Assembly: GCA_002724895.1 (NCBI GenBank) | Contig: PBQB01000009.1 | Span: forward strand, 16,476-36,675 | Length of the DNA stretch: 20,200 nucleotides | Source of the DNA: Flavobacteriales bacterium | GTDB taxonomy: Bacteria > Bacteroidota > Bacteroidia > Flavobacteriales > BACL11 | Reading direction: 5' to 3' | Part shown: piece after piece, positions 1-8,353 of the stretch | Numbering within the stretch: position 1 is the stretch's first letter | Layout: each line of letters starts with the position of its first letter | Made by a program: the position numbers and the translations under genes | Notes under the pieces: model-generated | Databases searched by the model: none | Told to the model about the DNA's origin: nothing | Seen by the model: the letters and a program-made list of their open reading frames with translations, nothing else

Positions 1-1142
1 AAAATATCTTCCGAAATAAAGCTGATAATTTGATTATTCTGATCCCTAAAATCAAAATCATTAGTTTCAAAAACTATTAAGGGAACTGAACTATTATATA
101 AAAGATTTAAAGTATTTGCAGATAAATCTAATCCAAATAATACTATTAATTGATAGTCATTAATATCTCCATTAAAATCAGTAGTTTTATAAGAATCTAT
201 TTCATAATTTTTATTGCTTTCTATTATATTTTTATAGGTTGCTAAGTCAGGATGAACAAACGAATTTAAAATTAATATTTTATTTCTAGTATCAATAACA
301 TCTACAAAAAATTTAAAAACATTATTATTTAAATTTTCTTCATCTCTTAAACCATCTAAAACAATAGTATATTCTTGTAAACCAACTTTTTTCGCTTCTA
401 AATTATATCTATTTTTAGTATAATTACTATTAGAAATATTAATTAATTCACTTATAACTTTAACTCCATTATTATAAATAGAAAAACTAGTTGTTTTTTG
501 ATTTGTCTTTGTACCAAAAATCGAAACATCAATTGAAAATTTGTTACCTAAAAATACTATTTTATTAAAATCAACATCTAAAATCCCAATATCTTTTTTT
601 ACTGTAGTATCACCCAAAGCAATAGAGAAAATAGGAACATTTAAATTTTTAAAATATAAAGGATTAGAACCACTATTATAAATTCCATCTGAAGCTAATA
701 CAATACTAGAAAGGTTTTTGTTTGAATAACGATTTTCTATTTCTGAAAACAAATTACTAAAACTAGTCTTCAAACCATTTCTTTCTCTTGAAAGTCCTAA
801 ATCTACCTTGTCTGAAAAAGAAATAAAACGCACATCAAAATCTTTATCATAATTTTCTAAGGCTTTTAAATCATCAAAAACATCTTCAGAGATTGATTTT
901 GAAACATCTTGTGCAACAATCACAATTGGTTTTTCAAAAGATTTAGCAACTGTATTAAGTATTGGATTAGAAAGTAATAAACAAATTAAGAAAACACTTA
1001 AAAAACGTAAAATAGATAAAATTAATATAAGTTTTTCTGAAAATATTTTTTTTTCATTTCTATAAAGGAAATATGAAAAAAATAAAGCTATTATTAAACA
1101 GAATAAGATATAGTAAAATGAAAAATCTAAATTTAAACTCAT
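1..1142 (-). CDS. Membrane-anchored VWA-domain protein, 3' end cut by window edge
   Basis: Reading the minus strand from the ATG at 1142-1140 gives 380 codons without a stop up to the window edge, so the C-terminus is missing. The N-terminus has two hydrophobic segments (about residues 9-27 and 38-59). A von Willebrand factor A-like domain follows: a MIDAS motif DVSKS (Asp79, Ser81, Ser83), a possible MIDAS Thr near 126, and LASDG with Asp152. After about residue 190 the sequence looks like beta-sandwich followed by an alpha/beta segment. The layout (two membrane helices, then a VWA domain) resembles Bacteroidota BatA-like or other membrane VWA proteins, but I cannot assign a function. It starts 4 nt after the fabG stop, so the two are probably cotranscribed. 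The domain call is fairly safe; the role is unknown. Confidence 0.8.
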   Translation of the reverse strand, partial: MSLNLDFSFYYILFCLIIALFFSYFLYRNEKKIFSEKLILILSILRFLSVFLICLLLSNPILNTVAKSFEKPIVIVAQDVSKSISEDVFDDLKALENYDKDFDVRFISFSDKVDLGLSRERNGLKTSFSNLFSEIENRYSNKNLSSIVLASDGIYNSGSNPLYFKNLNVPIFSIALGDTTVKKDIGILDVDFNKIVFLGNKFSIDVSIFGTKTNQKTTSFSIYNNGVKVISELINISNSNYTKNRYNLEAKKVGLQEYTIVLDGLRDEENLNNNVFKFFVDVIDTRNKILILNSFVHPDLATYKNIIESNKNYEIDSYKTTDFNGDINDYQLIVLFGLDLSANTLNLLYNSSVPLIVFETNDFDFRDQNNQIISFISEDI

Positions 1143-1146
1143 TTAA

Positions 1147-1893
1147 CTATGTAAGCATACCACCACAAACATTTATCACTTGACCTGTGATGTAGCTTGA
1201 CATGTCAGATGCCAAAAATAATGCTGTATTTGCAACATCTAAAGCAGAACCTCCTCTTTTAAGTGGAATATTCTGTCTCCACTGTTCAACTACATCATCT
1301 TTTAAAGATTTAGTCATTTCTGTTTCAATAAAACCTGGAGCAATCGCATTACATCTAATATTTCTTGACCCTAACTCTAATGCTATTGATTTTGTAAAAC
1401 CATTAATAGCAGATTTTGACGAAGAATAATTTGACTGTCCTGCATTTCCCTTTACACCAACTACTGAACTTAGATTTATAATTGAACCTCTTTTTTGTTT
1501 GAGCATTTGCCTTAAAACTGCTTTTGTATTATTAAAAACAGAATTCATATTAATTTTCATAACATCATTAAAATCCGATTCACTCATTCTCATAAGTAAA
1601 TTGTCTTTGGTAATTCCAGCATTATTTACCAAAACATCAATACTACCAAAATCATTTAGTACAGTTTCGGCTAAATTTATAGCGGAATCAAAATCAGAAG
1701 CATCTGATTCGTATGCTTTTATTTTAACTCCAAATTGTTCTATATTCTTGACTAATTCAAATGATTCATCAGACATTTTCATACATGTAAAAGCTATATT
1801 CGCTCCTTGTTCTGCAAATTTTTCTACTATACCCTTACCAATACCTCTACTTCCTCCAGTAATAATTATATTTTTTTCTGATAAAATTTTCAT
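1147..1893 (-). CDS. fabG: 3-oxoacyl-[acyl-carrier-protein] reductase FabG
   Basis: A short-chain dehydrogenase/reductase of 248 residues, the usual FabG length. It reduces 3-oxoacyl-ACP to 3-hydroxyacyl-ACP with NADPH in cytosolic type II fatty acid synthesis. The Rossmann dinucleotide motif TGGSRGIG is at 12-19, NNAG at 90-93, and the catalytic set is Ser143, Tyr156 and Lys160 (NYSSSK). The Ser-to-Tyr spacing of 13 equals that of the E. coli enzyme as I remember it. The GQSNY segment and the C-terminal SSYITGQVINVCGGM are typical of FabG rather than of SDRs in general. It lies downstream of dnaK but is separated by a hairpin and has its own TATATTTG box. The VWA gene follows after 4 nt. Other SDR reductases cannot be fully excluded because no other fab gene is nearby. 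Confidence 0.93.
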   Translation of the reverse strand: MKILSEKNIIITGGSRGIGKGIVEKFAEQGANIAFTCMKMSDESFELVKNIEQFGVKIKAYESDASDFDSAINLAETVLNDFGSIDVLVNNAGITKDNLLMRMSESDFNDVMKINMNSVFNNTKAVLRQMLKQKRGSIINLSSVVGVKGNAGQSNYSSSKSAINGFTKSIALELGSRNIRCNAIAPGFIETEMTKSLKDDVVEQWRQNIPLKRGGSALDVANTALFLASDMSSYITGQVINVCGGMLT

Positions 1894-1936
1894 GTTTTTT
1901 TCTTAAAATATTTTTTATTAAAAATTTAATATTCTG

Positions 1937-1944
1937 CAAATATA
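1937..1944 (-). promoter_or_regulatory. Candidate fabG promoter -7 box (TAnnTTTG)
   Basis: TATATTTG on the minus strand matches the Bacteroidota primary-sigma -7 consensus TAnnTTTG. It predicts a transcript starting near 1930 and a leader of about 40 nt before the fabG ATG. No clear TTTG -33 box is visible, because the region where it would lie is occupied by the dnaK terminator hairpin. Confidence 0.5.
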
Positions 1945-1971
1945 AGAAAAGCCCCTAATGGGGCCTTTCTT
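1944..1971 (-). terminator. Hairpin terminator after dnaK
   Basis: The arms 1944-1955 and 1960-1971 pair over 12 positions with a single A/C mismatch (1950/1965) and enclose a TAAT loop. The core is a GCCCC/GGGGC stem, striking in such AT-rich DNA. On the minus strand the stem ends in a TTTTCTT stretch, giving a short U-rich tail. It lies 23 nt past the dnaK stop and before fabG, as expected for an intrinsic terminator separating the two units. Confidence 0.8.
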
Positions 1972-1993
1972 AAAAAATTAAAAAAACAATTGC

Positions 1994-3886
1994 TTATTCC
2001 TTTACTTCTTCAAAGTCTACGTCAGTAACATCATCACTTCCTTCTTTGTTACTTTGTTCAGGATTTTGTGATTTTTTTTGTTCCTCAGTTGCCTTATACA
2101 TTTCTTCAGATGCTGCCTTCCATGCTTCATTAATCTTTTCCATTGAAGCGTCTATTGAAGGCAAATCTTTCTTTTCAAAGGATTCTTTTAAATCTTTCAA
2201 TGCATCTTCAATAGGAGTTTTCTTTTCTGGTGATAACTTATCTCCAAATTCTTTTAATTGCTTTTCAGTTTGAAAAATCATAGCATCAGCAGCATTAACT
2301 TTATCCGCTGTTTCTTTTGCCTTATTATCAGCATCAGCATTAGCTTCAGCTTCTTCTTTCATTTTTTTGATTTCATCATCAGATAGCCCAGAAGATGCTT
2401 CAATCTTGATATTTTGTTCCTTTCCTGTTGCTTTGTCTTTTGCAGAAACATTTAAAATTCCATTTGCATCAATGTCAAAAGTAACTTCAATTTGCGGAAC
2501 TCCTCTAGGAGCTGGAGGAATATCTGCCAATTGAAATCTTCCAATAGATTTATTATCAGCCGACATTGGCCTTTCTCCTTGTAAAACATGAATATCAACT
2601 GCAGGTTGATTATCAGCAGCAGTTGAAAAAACTTCTGATTTTTTGGTTGGAATAGTAGTGTTTGATTCAATTAATTTTGTCATAACTCCTCCCATAGTTT
2701 CAATACCTAATGAAAGAGGGGTTACATCAAGTAAAAGAACATCCTTAACATCTCCAGATAAAACACCTCCTTGAATTGCAGCACCTACAGCAACTACTTC
2801 ATCAGGGTTTACTCCTTTAGAAGGTTTTTTACCAAAATAATCTTCTACTACATTTTGTATTGCAGGTATTCTGGTAGATCCTCCAACTAAAATAACTTCA
2901 TCTATATCACTTGGAGACAAACCAGCATCTTTCATGGCTTCTTTACAAGGTTTTATTGTGTTTTGTATTAATTTATCTGCCAGCTGTTCAAAATTAGACC
3001 TAGTTAAGGTTCTAACTAGATGCTTAGGACCAGAAGCAGTAGCTGTAACGTATGGTAAATTAATCTCAGTTTGAGAAGAAGAAGAAAGTTCCACCTTTGC
3101 TTTTTCTGCAGCTTCTTTTAATCTTTGTAAAGCCATTGGATCTTCTCTCAAATCAAGATTTTCATCTTTCTTAAATTCTGTAGCTAACCAATCAATAATT
3201 ACTTGATCAAAATCATCACCTCCTAAGTGAGTATCTCCATTGGTTGACTTAACTTCAAACACTCCATCTCCAAGCTCTAAAATTGAAATGTCAAAAGTAC
3301 CTCCTCCTAAATCAAAGACAGCTATAGTTTTATCACTATCAGTTTTATCTAAACCGTAAGCTAATGCTGCTGCTGTTGGCTCATTAATAATTCTTTTAAC
3401 TTTTAGACCAGCTATTTCTCCAGCTTCTTTTGTAGCTTGTCTTTGTGCATCATTGAAATATGCTGGAACAGTGACTACAGCTTCTGATACTGATGTACCT
3501 AAATAATCTTCTGCTGTCTTTTTCATTTTTTGAAGAATCATAGCAGAAATTTCTTGAGGAGTATATTTTTTTCCGTCTATATCAACTCGAGGTGTATTAT
3601 TAGTTCCTTTAACTACTTTGTACGAAACATTTTTAATTTCTTTACTCATAGCAGAAAAACTTTCCCCCATAAATCTCTTGATTGAAGAAATAGTTTTTGT
3701 AGGATTTGTAATAGCTTGTCTTTTTGCACTATCTCCTACTTTTCTATCTCCACCATCAATAAATGCAACAATAGAAGGAGTTGTTCTAGCACCTTCAGCA
3801 TTAGGAATAACAACTGGCTCATTTCCTTCCATAACAGAAACACATGAATTTGTTGTCCCTAAATCAATTCCGATAATTTTACTCAT
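1994..3886 (-). CDS. dnaK: Chaperone protein DnaK (Hsp70)
   Basis: A full-length Hsp70 of 630 residues that binds exposed hydrophobic segments of client proteins in an ATP-dependent cycle with DnaJ and GrpE. The nucleotide-binding domain begins with [11 protein letters not shown] (4-14) and contains FDLGGGTFD (191-199) and VGGSTRIP (334-341). The interdomain linker [11 protein letters not shown] is near 384-394. The substrate-binding beta domain (about 395-500) includes [13 protein letters not shown]. The helical lid runs to about 600, followed by an acidic tail ending in DFEEVKE, close to the bacterial EEVK/EEVD type. No grpE or dnaJ is beside it. A terminator on one side and a promoter-like region of 140 bp on the other suggest a single-gene transcript. 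The start is fixed by the conserved [11 protein letters not shown]-terminus. Confidence 0.99.
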   Translation of the reverse strand: MSKIIGIDLGTTNSCVSVMEGNEPVVIPNAEGARTTPSIVAFIDGGDRKVGDSAKRQAITNPTKTISSIKRFMGESFSAMSKEIKNVSYKVVKGTNNTPRVDIDGKKYTPQEISAMILQKMKKTAEDYLGTSVSEAVVTVPAYFNDAQRQATKEAGEIAGLKVKRIINEPTAAALAYGLDKTDSDKTIAVFDLGGGTFDISILELGDGVFEVKSTNGDTHLGGDDFDQVIIDWLATEFKKDENLDLREDPMALQRLKEAAEKAKVELSSSSQTEINLPYVTATASGPKHLVRTLTRSNFEQLADKLIQNTIKPCKEAMKDAGLSPSDIDEVILVGGSTRIPAIQNVVEDYFGKKPSKGVNPDEVVAVGAAIQGGVLSGDVKDVLLLDVTPLSLGIETMGGVMTKLIESNTTIPTKKSEVFSTAADNQPAVDIHVLQGERPMSADNKSIGRFQLADIPPAPRGVPQIEVTFDIDANGILNVSAKDKATGKEQNIKIEASSGLSDDEIKKMKEEAEANADADNKAKETADKVNAADAMIFQTEKQLKEFGDKLSPEKKTPIEDALKDLKESFEKKDLPSIDASMEKINEAWKAASEEMYKATEEQKKSQNPEQSNKEGSDDVTDVDFEEVKE

Positions 3887-3933
3887 TTTTTTTATTTTTA
3901 AAATTAAACATTTTATTTTCTATTTGTAAAAGG

Positions 3934-3949
3934 TGCAATTATAGTGCCA
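3934..3949 (-). promoter_or_regulatory. Sigma-54-type (-24/-12) promoter candidate for dnaK
   Basis: The minus strand reads TGGCAC-N5-TTGCA. The -24 GG and -12 GC elements are exactly 12 bp apart, as the RpoN (sigma-54) consensus requires. Transcription would start near 3923 and give a leader of about 37 nt before the dnaK ATG. The same stretch contains TATAATTG, one base from the usual TAnnTTTG -7 box, so a primary-sigma promoter is the alternative reading. Confidence 0.55.
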
Positions 3950-3959
3950 AATCAAAATT

Positions 3960-3988
3960 AAAATGAAATCATGTCAAAATTTCATTTT
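3960..3988. repeat. Perfect 10-bp inverted repeat with 9-nt spacer upstream of dnaK
   Basis: AAAATGAAAT (3960-3969) and ATTTCATTTT (3979-3988) are exact reverse complements separated by nine bases. The centre lies about 50 bp upstream of the predicted dnaK transcription start. It could be an operator or activator site for dnaK. It could also be a weak, nearly all-AT terminator for the lipoprotein gene ending at 4027, since TTTTAATTTT follows on the minus strand. It has the arm-and-spacer geometry of a CIRCE element but not its sequence. Confidence 0.5.
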
Positions 3989-4026
3989 TTTTCATAAATT
4001 AATGCTGATTAATGACAAAGAGTCAG

Positions 4027-5052
4027 TTAAAAGTCAAATGGATAATTAAAATTTCTATCGAGCTGATTATTAATATAGTAATGAGTTGCATTGGTAAGAC
4101 CTTTATTATCTTGATCTTGAGAATTTAAAATTAAATCCCTATGTGTGTATCTTGAACTAAACAAACCAATACCATTAATAATATTAGTATATACTGGTCG
4201 CTCCTGAACTATTCCTGTAATTGGTTTATTAACATTAATGTAAGTGTTTAGTTCTTCAGTACCAACAGTCATTTCTATGTATATACTTTCAAATACTCTC
4301 TCAACATCATTATTTTTTTGAATATTATCTTTTAAAAATTTAAAGAATAAATCTCCTTCTAACTTGGTACTCATCTCTCCACTAGTATAAATTTCAATAG
4401 GTTGTATCCAGTCTAAAGAATGAAAAGTAGTTTCACCAGAAATTTGATTAATTTCTGAATAATTAAATTCTAAATTTAATTGATATATTTGACCATAATC
4501 AACATTACGCCAGTTGATTTGCTTATCATCATAATCAGAAAGGTCATTTTTATAAAAACCTATATTATAAAATGGTTTAAATTGAGTCCCCCATGAAAAA
4601 TTGGGAATAATATTTGTAAATGATGAAACAATATTCTGTGAATTTTTATTTTTGATGTTAAGTTCATAAGAAGAAGATGATTGCAAAAAATTATCTTTAA
4701 AAAATTTATAAGTGACTAAAGTATCATTAAAAACATCTCCATTTCTAACTGTAATTTCTGGATGCAATCTAACAGAATCTATAACTATATTATTTTTGAT
4801 TTTATATATAGTAACATTTAAATTTGTGGTATCAAAATTGATTGAATCCTTGTATTTCGCCATTTCATAGGCATCCATTTGGCCTAGAAAAGCTTTATTA
4901 ATTCTTACTTCTTGTGAAGAATTGGAATTTCCAGCATCTAATAGACCATACACAATTGTAACTTCTTCCCAATTACTATTTACTTCAAAGTCATTATCAC
5001 AAGAAGAAAAAAAACATAAAATTAGAATTAGTAAAGAAAAAAATATATTCAT
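4027..5052 (-). CDS. Outer-membrane-type lipoprotein of unknown function (DUF4249-like?)
   Basis: A 341-residue predicted lipoprotein: a hydrophobic N-terminus, then the lipobox FSSC with the lipidated Cys at 18, followed by acidic DNDFE, which favours surface or outer-membrane sorting in Bacteroidota. The mature part is polar, rich in Asn and Ser and probably all-beta, with segments such as VYGLLDAG (34-41), INKAFLG (51-57) and TNIINGIGLFSSRY (289-302). These recall Bacteroidota-only lipoproteins annotated as DUF4249 or hypothetical; that link is from memory and uncertain. No catalytic motif is seen. It is divergent from the SPOR gene, with 77 bp between the starts. A TAACTTTG box sits only 5 nt before the ATG, so the transcript may be leaderless. 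Confidence 0.85.
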   Translation of the reverse strand: MNIFFSLLILILCFFSSCDNDFEVNSNWEEVTIVYGLLDAGNSNSSQEVRINKAFLGQMDAYEMAKYKDSINFDTTNLNVTIYKIKNNIVIDSVRLHPEITVRNGDVFNDTLVTYKFFKDNFLQSSSSYELNIKNKNSQNIVSSFTNIIPNFSWGTQFKPFYNIGFYKNDLSDYDDKQINWRNVDYGQIYQLNLEFNYSEINQISGETTFHSLDWIQPIEIYTSGEMSTKLEGDLFFKFLKDNIQKNNDVERVFESIYIEMTVGTEELNTYINVNKPITGIVQERPVYTNIINGIGLFSSRYTHRDLILNSQDQDNKGLTNATHYYINNQLDRNFNYPFDF

Positions 5053-5057
5053 GATTG

Positions 5058-5065
5058 CAAAGTTA
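5058..5065 (-). promoter_or_regulatory. -7 box for the 4027-5052 lipoprotein gene
   Basis: TAACTTTG fits TAnnTTTG and ends 5 nt before the ATG at 5052-5050, so the predicted transcription start coincides with the start codon or nearly so. No -33 TTTG was found at the expected distance. Confidence 0.5.
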
Positions 5066-5098
5066 TCTAATTATGTGAAAAGATAATAGCTTTATTTG

Positions 5099-5106
5099 TA
5101 AATTTG
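5099..5106 (+). promoter_or_regulatory. -7 box for the SPOR-protein/panB/pseudouridine synthase unit
   Basis: TAAATTTG matches TAnnTTTG on the plus strand and lies 23 nt before the ATG at 5130. It would drive the three tightly packed genes 5130-8352. No convincing -33 box is visible. Confidence 0.5.
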
Positions 5107-5129
5107 CTAAAAACTCAAAATAAAGAATA

Positions 5130-6869
5130 ATGAATAAAATATTAATAATATTTATCTTTAATTTAATCATTTGCAATATTTGTTTGTATAGTCAAGATAT
5201 TTCTAAAAAATCATTTACAACCAGAGTTATAAATGAAAATTTTAATGAAAAAACAGATGTTTTTAAAATAATGACTGATATGGATAATTATTTTATTATA
5301 GATAATGGTGATTATCTCTTAAGTAGAAACAACGAAAAAACAGAATATGCGATTATTGCACAAGAAATTGAATGTAGTAATTTTATTTTAGAAACATCTA
5401 TTAGAGTCGGTCCTTCAAAAAATAATAATGCATCATTAGGAATTATATTAAAAGCTCAAGAAAATGGTAATGGTGCAATTATATTTGAAATCAATCGAAA
5501 AAATCAATATAGAATTAAAAAATATTCAGATAAAAAATATGACATTTTAAGTGGTGATAAAAAAAATAATGGATGGATTAAAAACTCTATAATTAATGAA
5601 GGAGATAAAAAAAACATTATAGAAATTAGAAGTGAAAAAAATTTATATGAAATATATATAAATCGAAATTATATTACTTCATTTTTTATTGATGATTTTA
5701 ATAAAGGTTATTCAGGCATTATTATTACTCCATTAACAAAAGCACGAATTGATTATTTTTACTTAAATACTGATGAAAACAAATATGCGAATCTAAATCC
5801 AAATTTAGAATACCAAAGTAACTTAAAAATAAACAACTTAAATGCTGTAATTATAGAAAAAAATGATAGTTTAAAATTATTTAAGAAAAATAATTTACAA
5901 TTATCTAACAAACTTGATTCAGTCAATAAAAAAATAATTAACATCGATAATGATCTAAAAAAAGTTAGCTCATTGAACAAAGAGATAACTAATCTTAATA
6001 AATTACTTAAAAAATCTCAAGAAAAAAATCTTAAAGCCGAAAACGAAAATATTGAACTAACAAATCAAATTTTGTCAAAGAGTAATACGATAAAAGAAAA
6101 AGATAAATTAATCAATAAACTTGACAAAAATATTGAATTAGTTGAAAGTAAACTTAATAAAGAGAAATCTAAACTTCAAAAACTAAAAGAAAAAAACAGT
6201 AAAGATAGAAATACACAAAAAGAAAAAATAAAAAAGTTAGAACTAGACATAAGTAATTTGAAAGCAAAAAATATCTCTTACAAAAAAGAGAAAGCTAACT
6301 TGTCAGATAAAATTTCTAGATTAGAAAAAAAATATAATAATACTAGTTCAAAACTTTCTCAAGCTCAAAAAAAATTAATCAAACTACAAGAAGTTCAAGA
6401 AAAACATGATGCAGTAACTAAACAACTTAGTAATAATAATTCAATGTTAGTGAGTGAGCTTGAAAAGAGAGAAAAAACAATAAAACATGAAAAGGAAAAA
6501 AACAAACAACTCAATCAAGAAAATTTAGACTTAAAAAAGTTGTTTGTGATGAAAGACTTTGAAGTAAATGGTGTAAATATTGATACTGAAAAAATAAAAG
6601 AAACTAAAATTGTTCGTTATTCTCCTCAAACAACTTTTATCAATACTGAGAAAAAAACTATTTATAGCGTCCAAGTTGGTGTATATTTAAATAAAATTGA
6701 TAATCAATCATTTATTTTTCCAGAGCAAATCTGGAGTGAAAAAACAAAAAAAGGAACATATATATATCTTTCTGGTAAATTTAACACCTTGGATGAAGCT
6801 ATAAAACATCAAAAAATATTATACATGAGCGGATTAAAAGAATGTTTTGTTGTACTTATAAATAACTAA
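5130..6869 (+). CDS. Secreted coiled-coil protein with LamG/DUF1080-like N-domain and C-terminal SPOR domain
   Basis: 579 residues in four parts. A signal peptide (1-21, ending LYSQ) is typical of Bacteroidota secreted proteins. Residues about 30-215 look like a jelly-roll related to LamG or DUF1080 domains: [32 protein letters not shown] and [21 protein letters not shown] long lysine-rich coiled coil spans about 235-470. Residues 511-578 resemble a SPOR domain: YSVQVGVY, then [14 protein letters not shown] and CFVVLI. SPOR domains bind glycan strands of peptidoglycan lacking stem peptides, so a periplasmic, wall-associated role is inferred. The panB gene begins 2 nt after its stop, so the genes are probably cotranscribed without an evident functional link. 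Function is not known, and the N-domain call is the weakest part. Confidence 0.85.
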   Translation: MNKILIIFIFNLIICNICLYSQDISKKSFTTRVINENFNEKTDVFKIMTDMDNYFIIDNGDYLLSRNNEKTEYAIIAQEIECSNFILETSIRVGPSKNNNASLGIILKAQENGNGAIIFEINRKNQYRIKKYSDKKYDILSGDKKNNGWIKNSIINEGDKKNIIEIRSEKNLYEIYINRNYITSFFIDDFNKGYSGIIITPLTKARIDYFYLNTDENKYANLNPNLEYQSNLKINNLNAVIIEKNDSLKLFKKNNLQLSNKLDSVNKKIINIDNDLKKVSSLNKEITNLNKLLKKSQEKNLKAENENIELTNQILSKSNTIKEKDKLINKLDKNIELVESKLNKEKSKLQKLKEKNSKDRNTQKEKIKKLELDISNLKAKNISYKKEKANLSDKISRLEKKYNNTSSKLSQAQKKLIKLQEVQEKHDAVTKQLSNNNSMLVSELEKREKTIKHEKEKNKQLNQENLDLKKLFVMKDFEVNGVNIDTEKIKETKIVRYSPQTTFINTEKKTIYSVQVGVYLNKIDNQSFIFPEQIWSEKTKKGTYIYLSGKFNTLDEAIKHQKILYMSGLKECFVVLINN

Positions 6870-6871
6870 AA

Positions 6872-7687
6872 ATGGCATTAAAAAAATATCATAAAAAAAT
6901 TACTACCAATACTCTTAATGAGATGAAAAGTATTGGAGAGAAAATTACTATGTTGACAGCTTATGACTTTACTCTTGCAACAATAATTGATAAAGCCGGA
7001 GTAGAAGTTATTTTAGTAGGAGATTCAGCTTCAAATGTTATGGCAGGTCATGAAACAACATTACCAATAACACTAAATGAAATGATTTATCATGCATCTT
7101 CAGTTGTTAGAGCAACAAATAGAGCGTTAGTTGTTGTTGATCTTCCTTTTGGAACATATCAAGGAAACTCTAAAGAAGCTTTAACTTCAGCTATTAGAAT
7201 AATGAAAGAAAGTGGAGCACATTCTGTAAAAATAGAAGGAGGTGAAGAGATAAAAGAATCTATAGATAGAATATTAAGTGCAGGCATTCCTGTAATGGGA
7301 CATCTAGGTTTAACACCACAGTCAATTTATAAATTTGGCACATATAACGTAAGAGCTAAAGAAGAGAAAGAAGCAAAAAAATTAATTAAAGATGCTATAT
7401 TATTAGAAAAATCTGGATGCTTTGCTCTTGTTCTTGAAAAAGTACCAGCAGATTTAGCAAAAAAAGTTGCTGAAAGTATTTCTATTCCTGTAATTGGTAT
7501 CGGTGCAGGAAATAATGTTGATGGTCAAGTTCTTGTATTACATGATATGATAGGAATGACAAATGAATTTAATCCAAGATTTTTAAGGAGATACTTAAAT
7601 CTATTTGATGATATTACCAAAGCAGTTGGACACTATATAACTGATGTAAAATCTAAAAATTTTCCTAACAAAAATGAGCAATACTAA
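6872..7687 (+). CDS. panB: 3-methyl-2-oxobutanoate hydroxymethyltransferase (ketopantoate synthase)
   Basis: 271 residues, normal for PanB. It transfers a hydroxymethyl group from 5,10-methylenetetrahydrofolate to 2-oxoisovalerate to make ketopantoate, the first committed step to pantothenate and coenzyme A. The metal and substrate ligands are present: Asp51 in VGDSASN, Asp90 in VVDLPFG, Glu122 in KIEGGEE and the proposed catalytic Glu189 in LVLEKVP. Further signatures are LTAYDFT (28-34), [19 protein letters not shown] (142-151) and VIGIGAGN (207-214). The start at 6872 is chosen because Bacteroidota homologues, as I remember them, carry the same basic [16 protein letters not shown] leader. 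It follows the SPOR gene by 2 nt and overlaps the next start by one base. No panC or panD is visible here. Confidence 0.97.
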   Translation: MALKKYHKKITTNTLNEMKSIGEKITMLTAYDFTLATIIDKAGVEVILVGDSASNVMAGHETTLPITLNEMIYHASSVVRATNRALVVVDLPFGTYQGNSKEALTSAIRIMKESGAHSVKIEGGEEIKESIDRILSAGIPVMGHLGLTPQSIYKFGTYNVRAKEEKEAKKLIKDAILLEKSGCFALVLEKVPADLAKKVAESISIPVIGIGAGNNVDGQVLVLHDMIGMTNEFNPRFLRRYLNLFDDITKAVGHYITDVKSKNFPNKNEQY

Positions 7688-8352
7688 TGCTAGAAATATT
7701 GTATGAAGACAATCATTTAATAGCTATCAATAAAAAAAATGGGATTTTAGTTCAAGGAGATAAAACTGGAGACCAACCTTTATTAGAAATTGTAAAAGAG
7801 TACATTAAAAAAAAATACAACAAACCAGGAAATGTTTTTTTAGGAACAATTCACAGACTTGATAGGCCAACATCTGGAGTCCTATTATTTGCAAAAACTA
7901 GCAAAGCATTAGCAAGAATGAATCTACAATTTAGCAATCGTGAAGTAAATAAAACATATCTTGCCATTGTAGAAAAAAAACCACCAGCTGAACAAGGAAA
8001 ATTAAAAAACTTTTTAAAAAAAAATGAAAAAAATAATAAATCTTTCATAACAAAAGATGGAGGCAAAAAAGCTATTCTAGAATATAAACTTTTTAAAAAA
8101 TTTAAAAATTACTTTTTACTAAAAATAAAACCTCAAACTGGTAGACATCACCAAATCAGAGTACAACTTGCAAATATAAAATGTAATATAAAAGGAGATG
8201 TCAAATACGGTGCTCATAGAACTAATAAAAATGGTGGTATTGACTTACATGCTTGGAAAATTAAATTTACACATCCAATAAAAAAAACATCAATTCAATT
8301 GATTGCTCCTTACCCAGAAAATCCTTTTTTTAATAACAAAATATTTGTATAG
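7687..8352 (+). CDS. RluA-family pseudouridine synthase (short form without S4 domain)
   Basis: 221 residues with the RluA-class catalytic motif HRLDRPTSG at 56-64, where Asp59 is the nucleophile that attacks the target uridine. PQTGRHHQIRVQLA (149-162) is the second conserved RluA-family block. There is no N-terminal S4 RNA-binding domain, unlike the RluD protein elsewhere in the window. The size matches short enzymes of the TruC/RluA type, but the RNA target (tRNA or 23S rRNA site) cannot be told from sequence. The ATG overlaps the panB stop by one base (TAATG), indicating translational coupling. Its stop lies 1 bp from the end of priA on the opposite strand, with no terminator between them. 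Confidence 0.93.
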   Translation: MLEILYEDNHLIAINKKNGILVQGDKTGDQPLLEIVKEYIKKKYNKPGNVFLGTIHRLDRPTSGVLLFAKTSKALARMNLQFSNREVNKTYLAIVEKKPPAEQGKLKNFLKKNEKNNKSFITKDGGKKAILEYKLFKKFKNYFLLKIKPQTGRHHQIRVQLANIKCNIKGDVKYGAHRTNKNGGIDLHAWKIKFTHPIKKTSIQLIAPYPENPFFNNKIFV

Positions 8353-8353
8353 A

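Noticed and set aside
1202..1906. Two plus-strand open frames of 75 and 135 codons opposite fabG
   Set aside because: They lie entirely antisense to a clearly conserved gene, show no recognisable motif and have no promoter; they are shadows.
2046..3929. Open frames on both strands within dnaK
   Set aside because: All overlap the DnaK coding frame, which has intact motifs along its length; composition and content are those of out-of-frame translation.
3960..3988. CIRCE element for HrcA before dnaK
   Set aside because: Spacer length fits but the arm sequence shares nothing with the CIRCE consensus TTAGCACTC/GAGTGCTAA.
5759..5980. 73-codon minus-strand frame opposite the SPOR-protein gene
   Set aside because: It lies antisense to the coiled-coil start, and its hydrophobic appearance comes from complementing Lys/Asn-rich codons.
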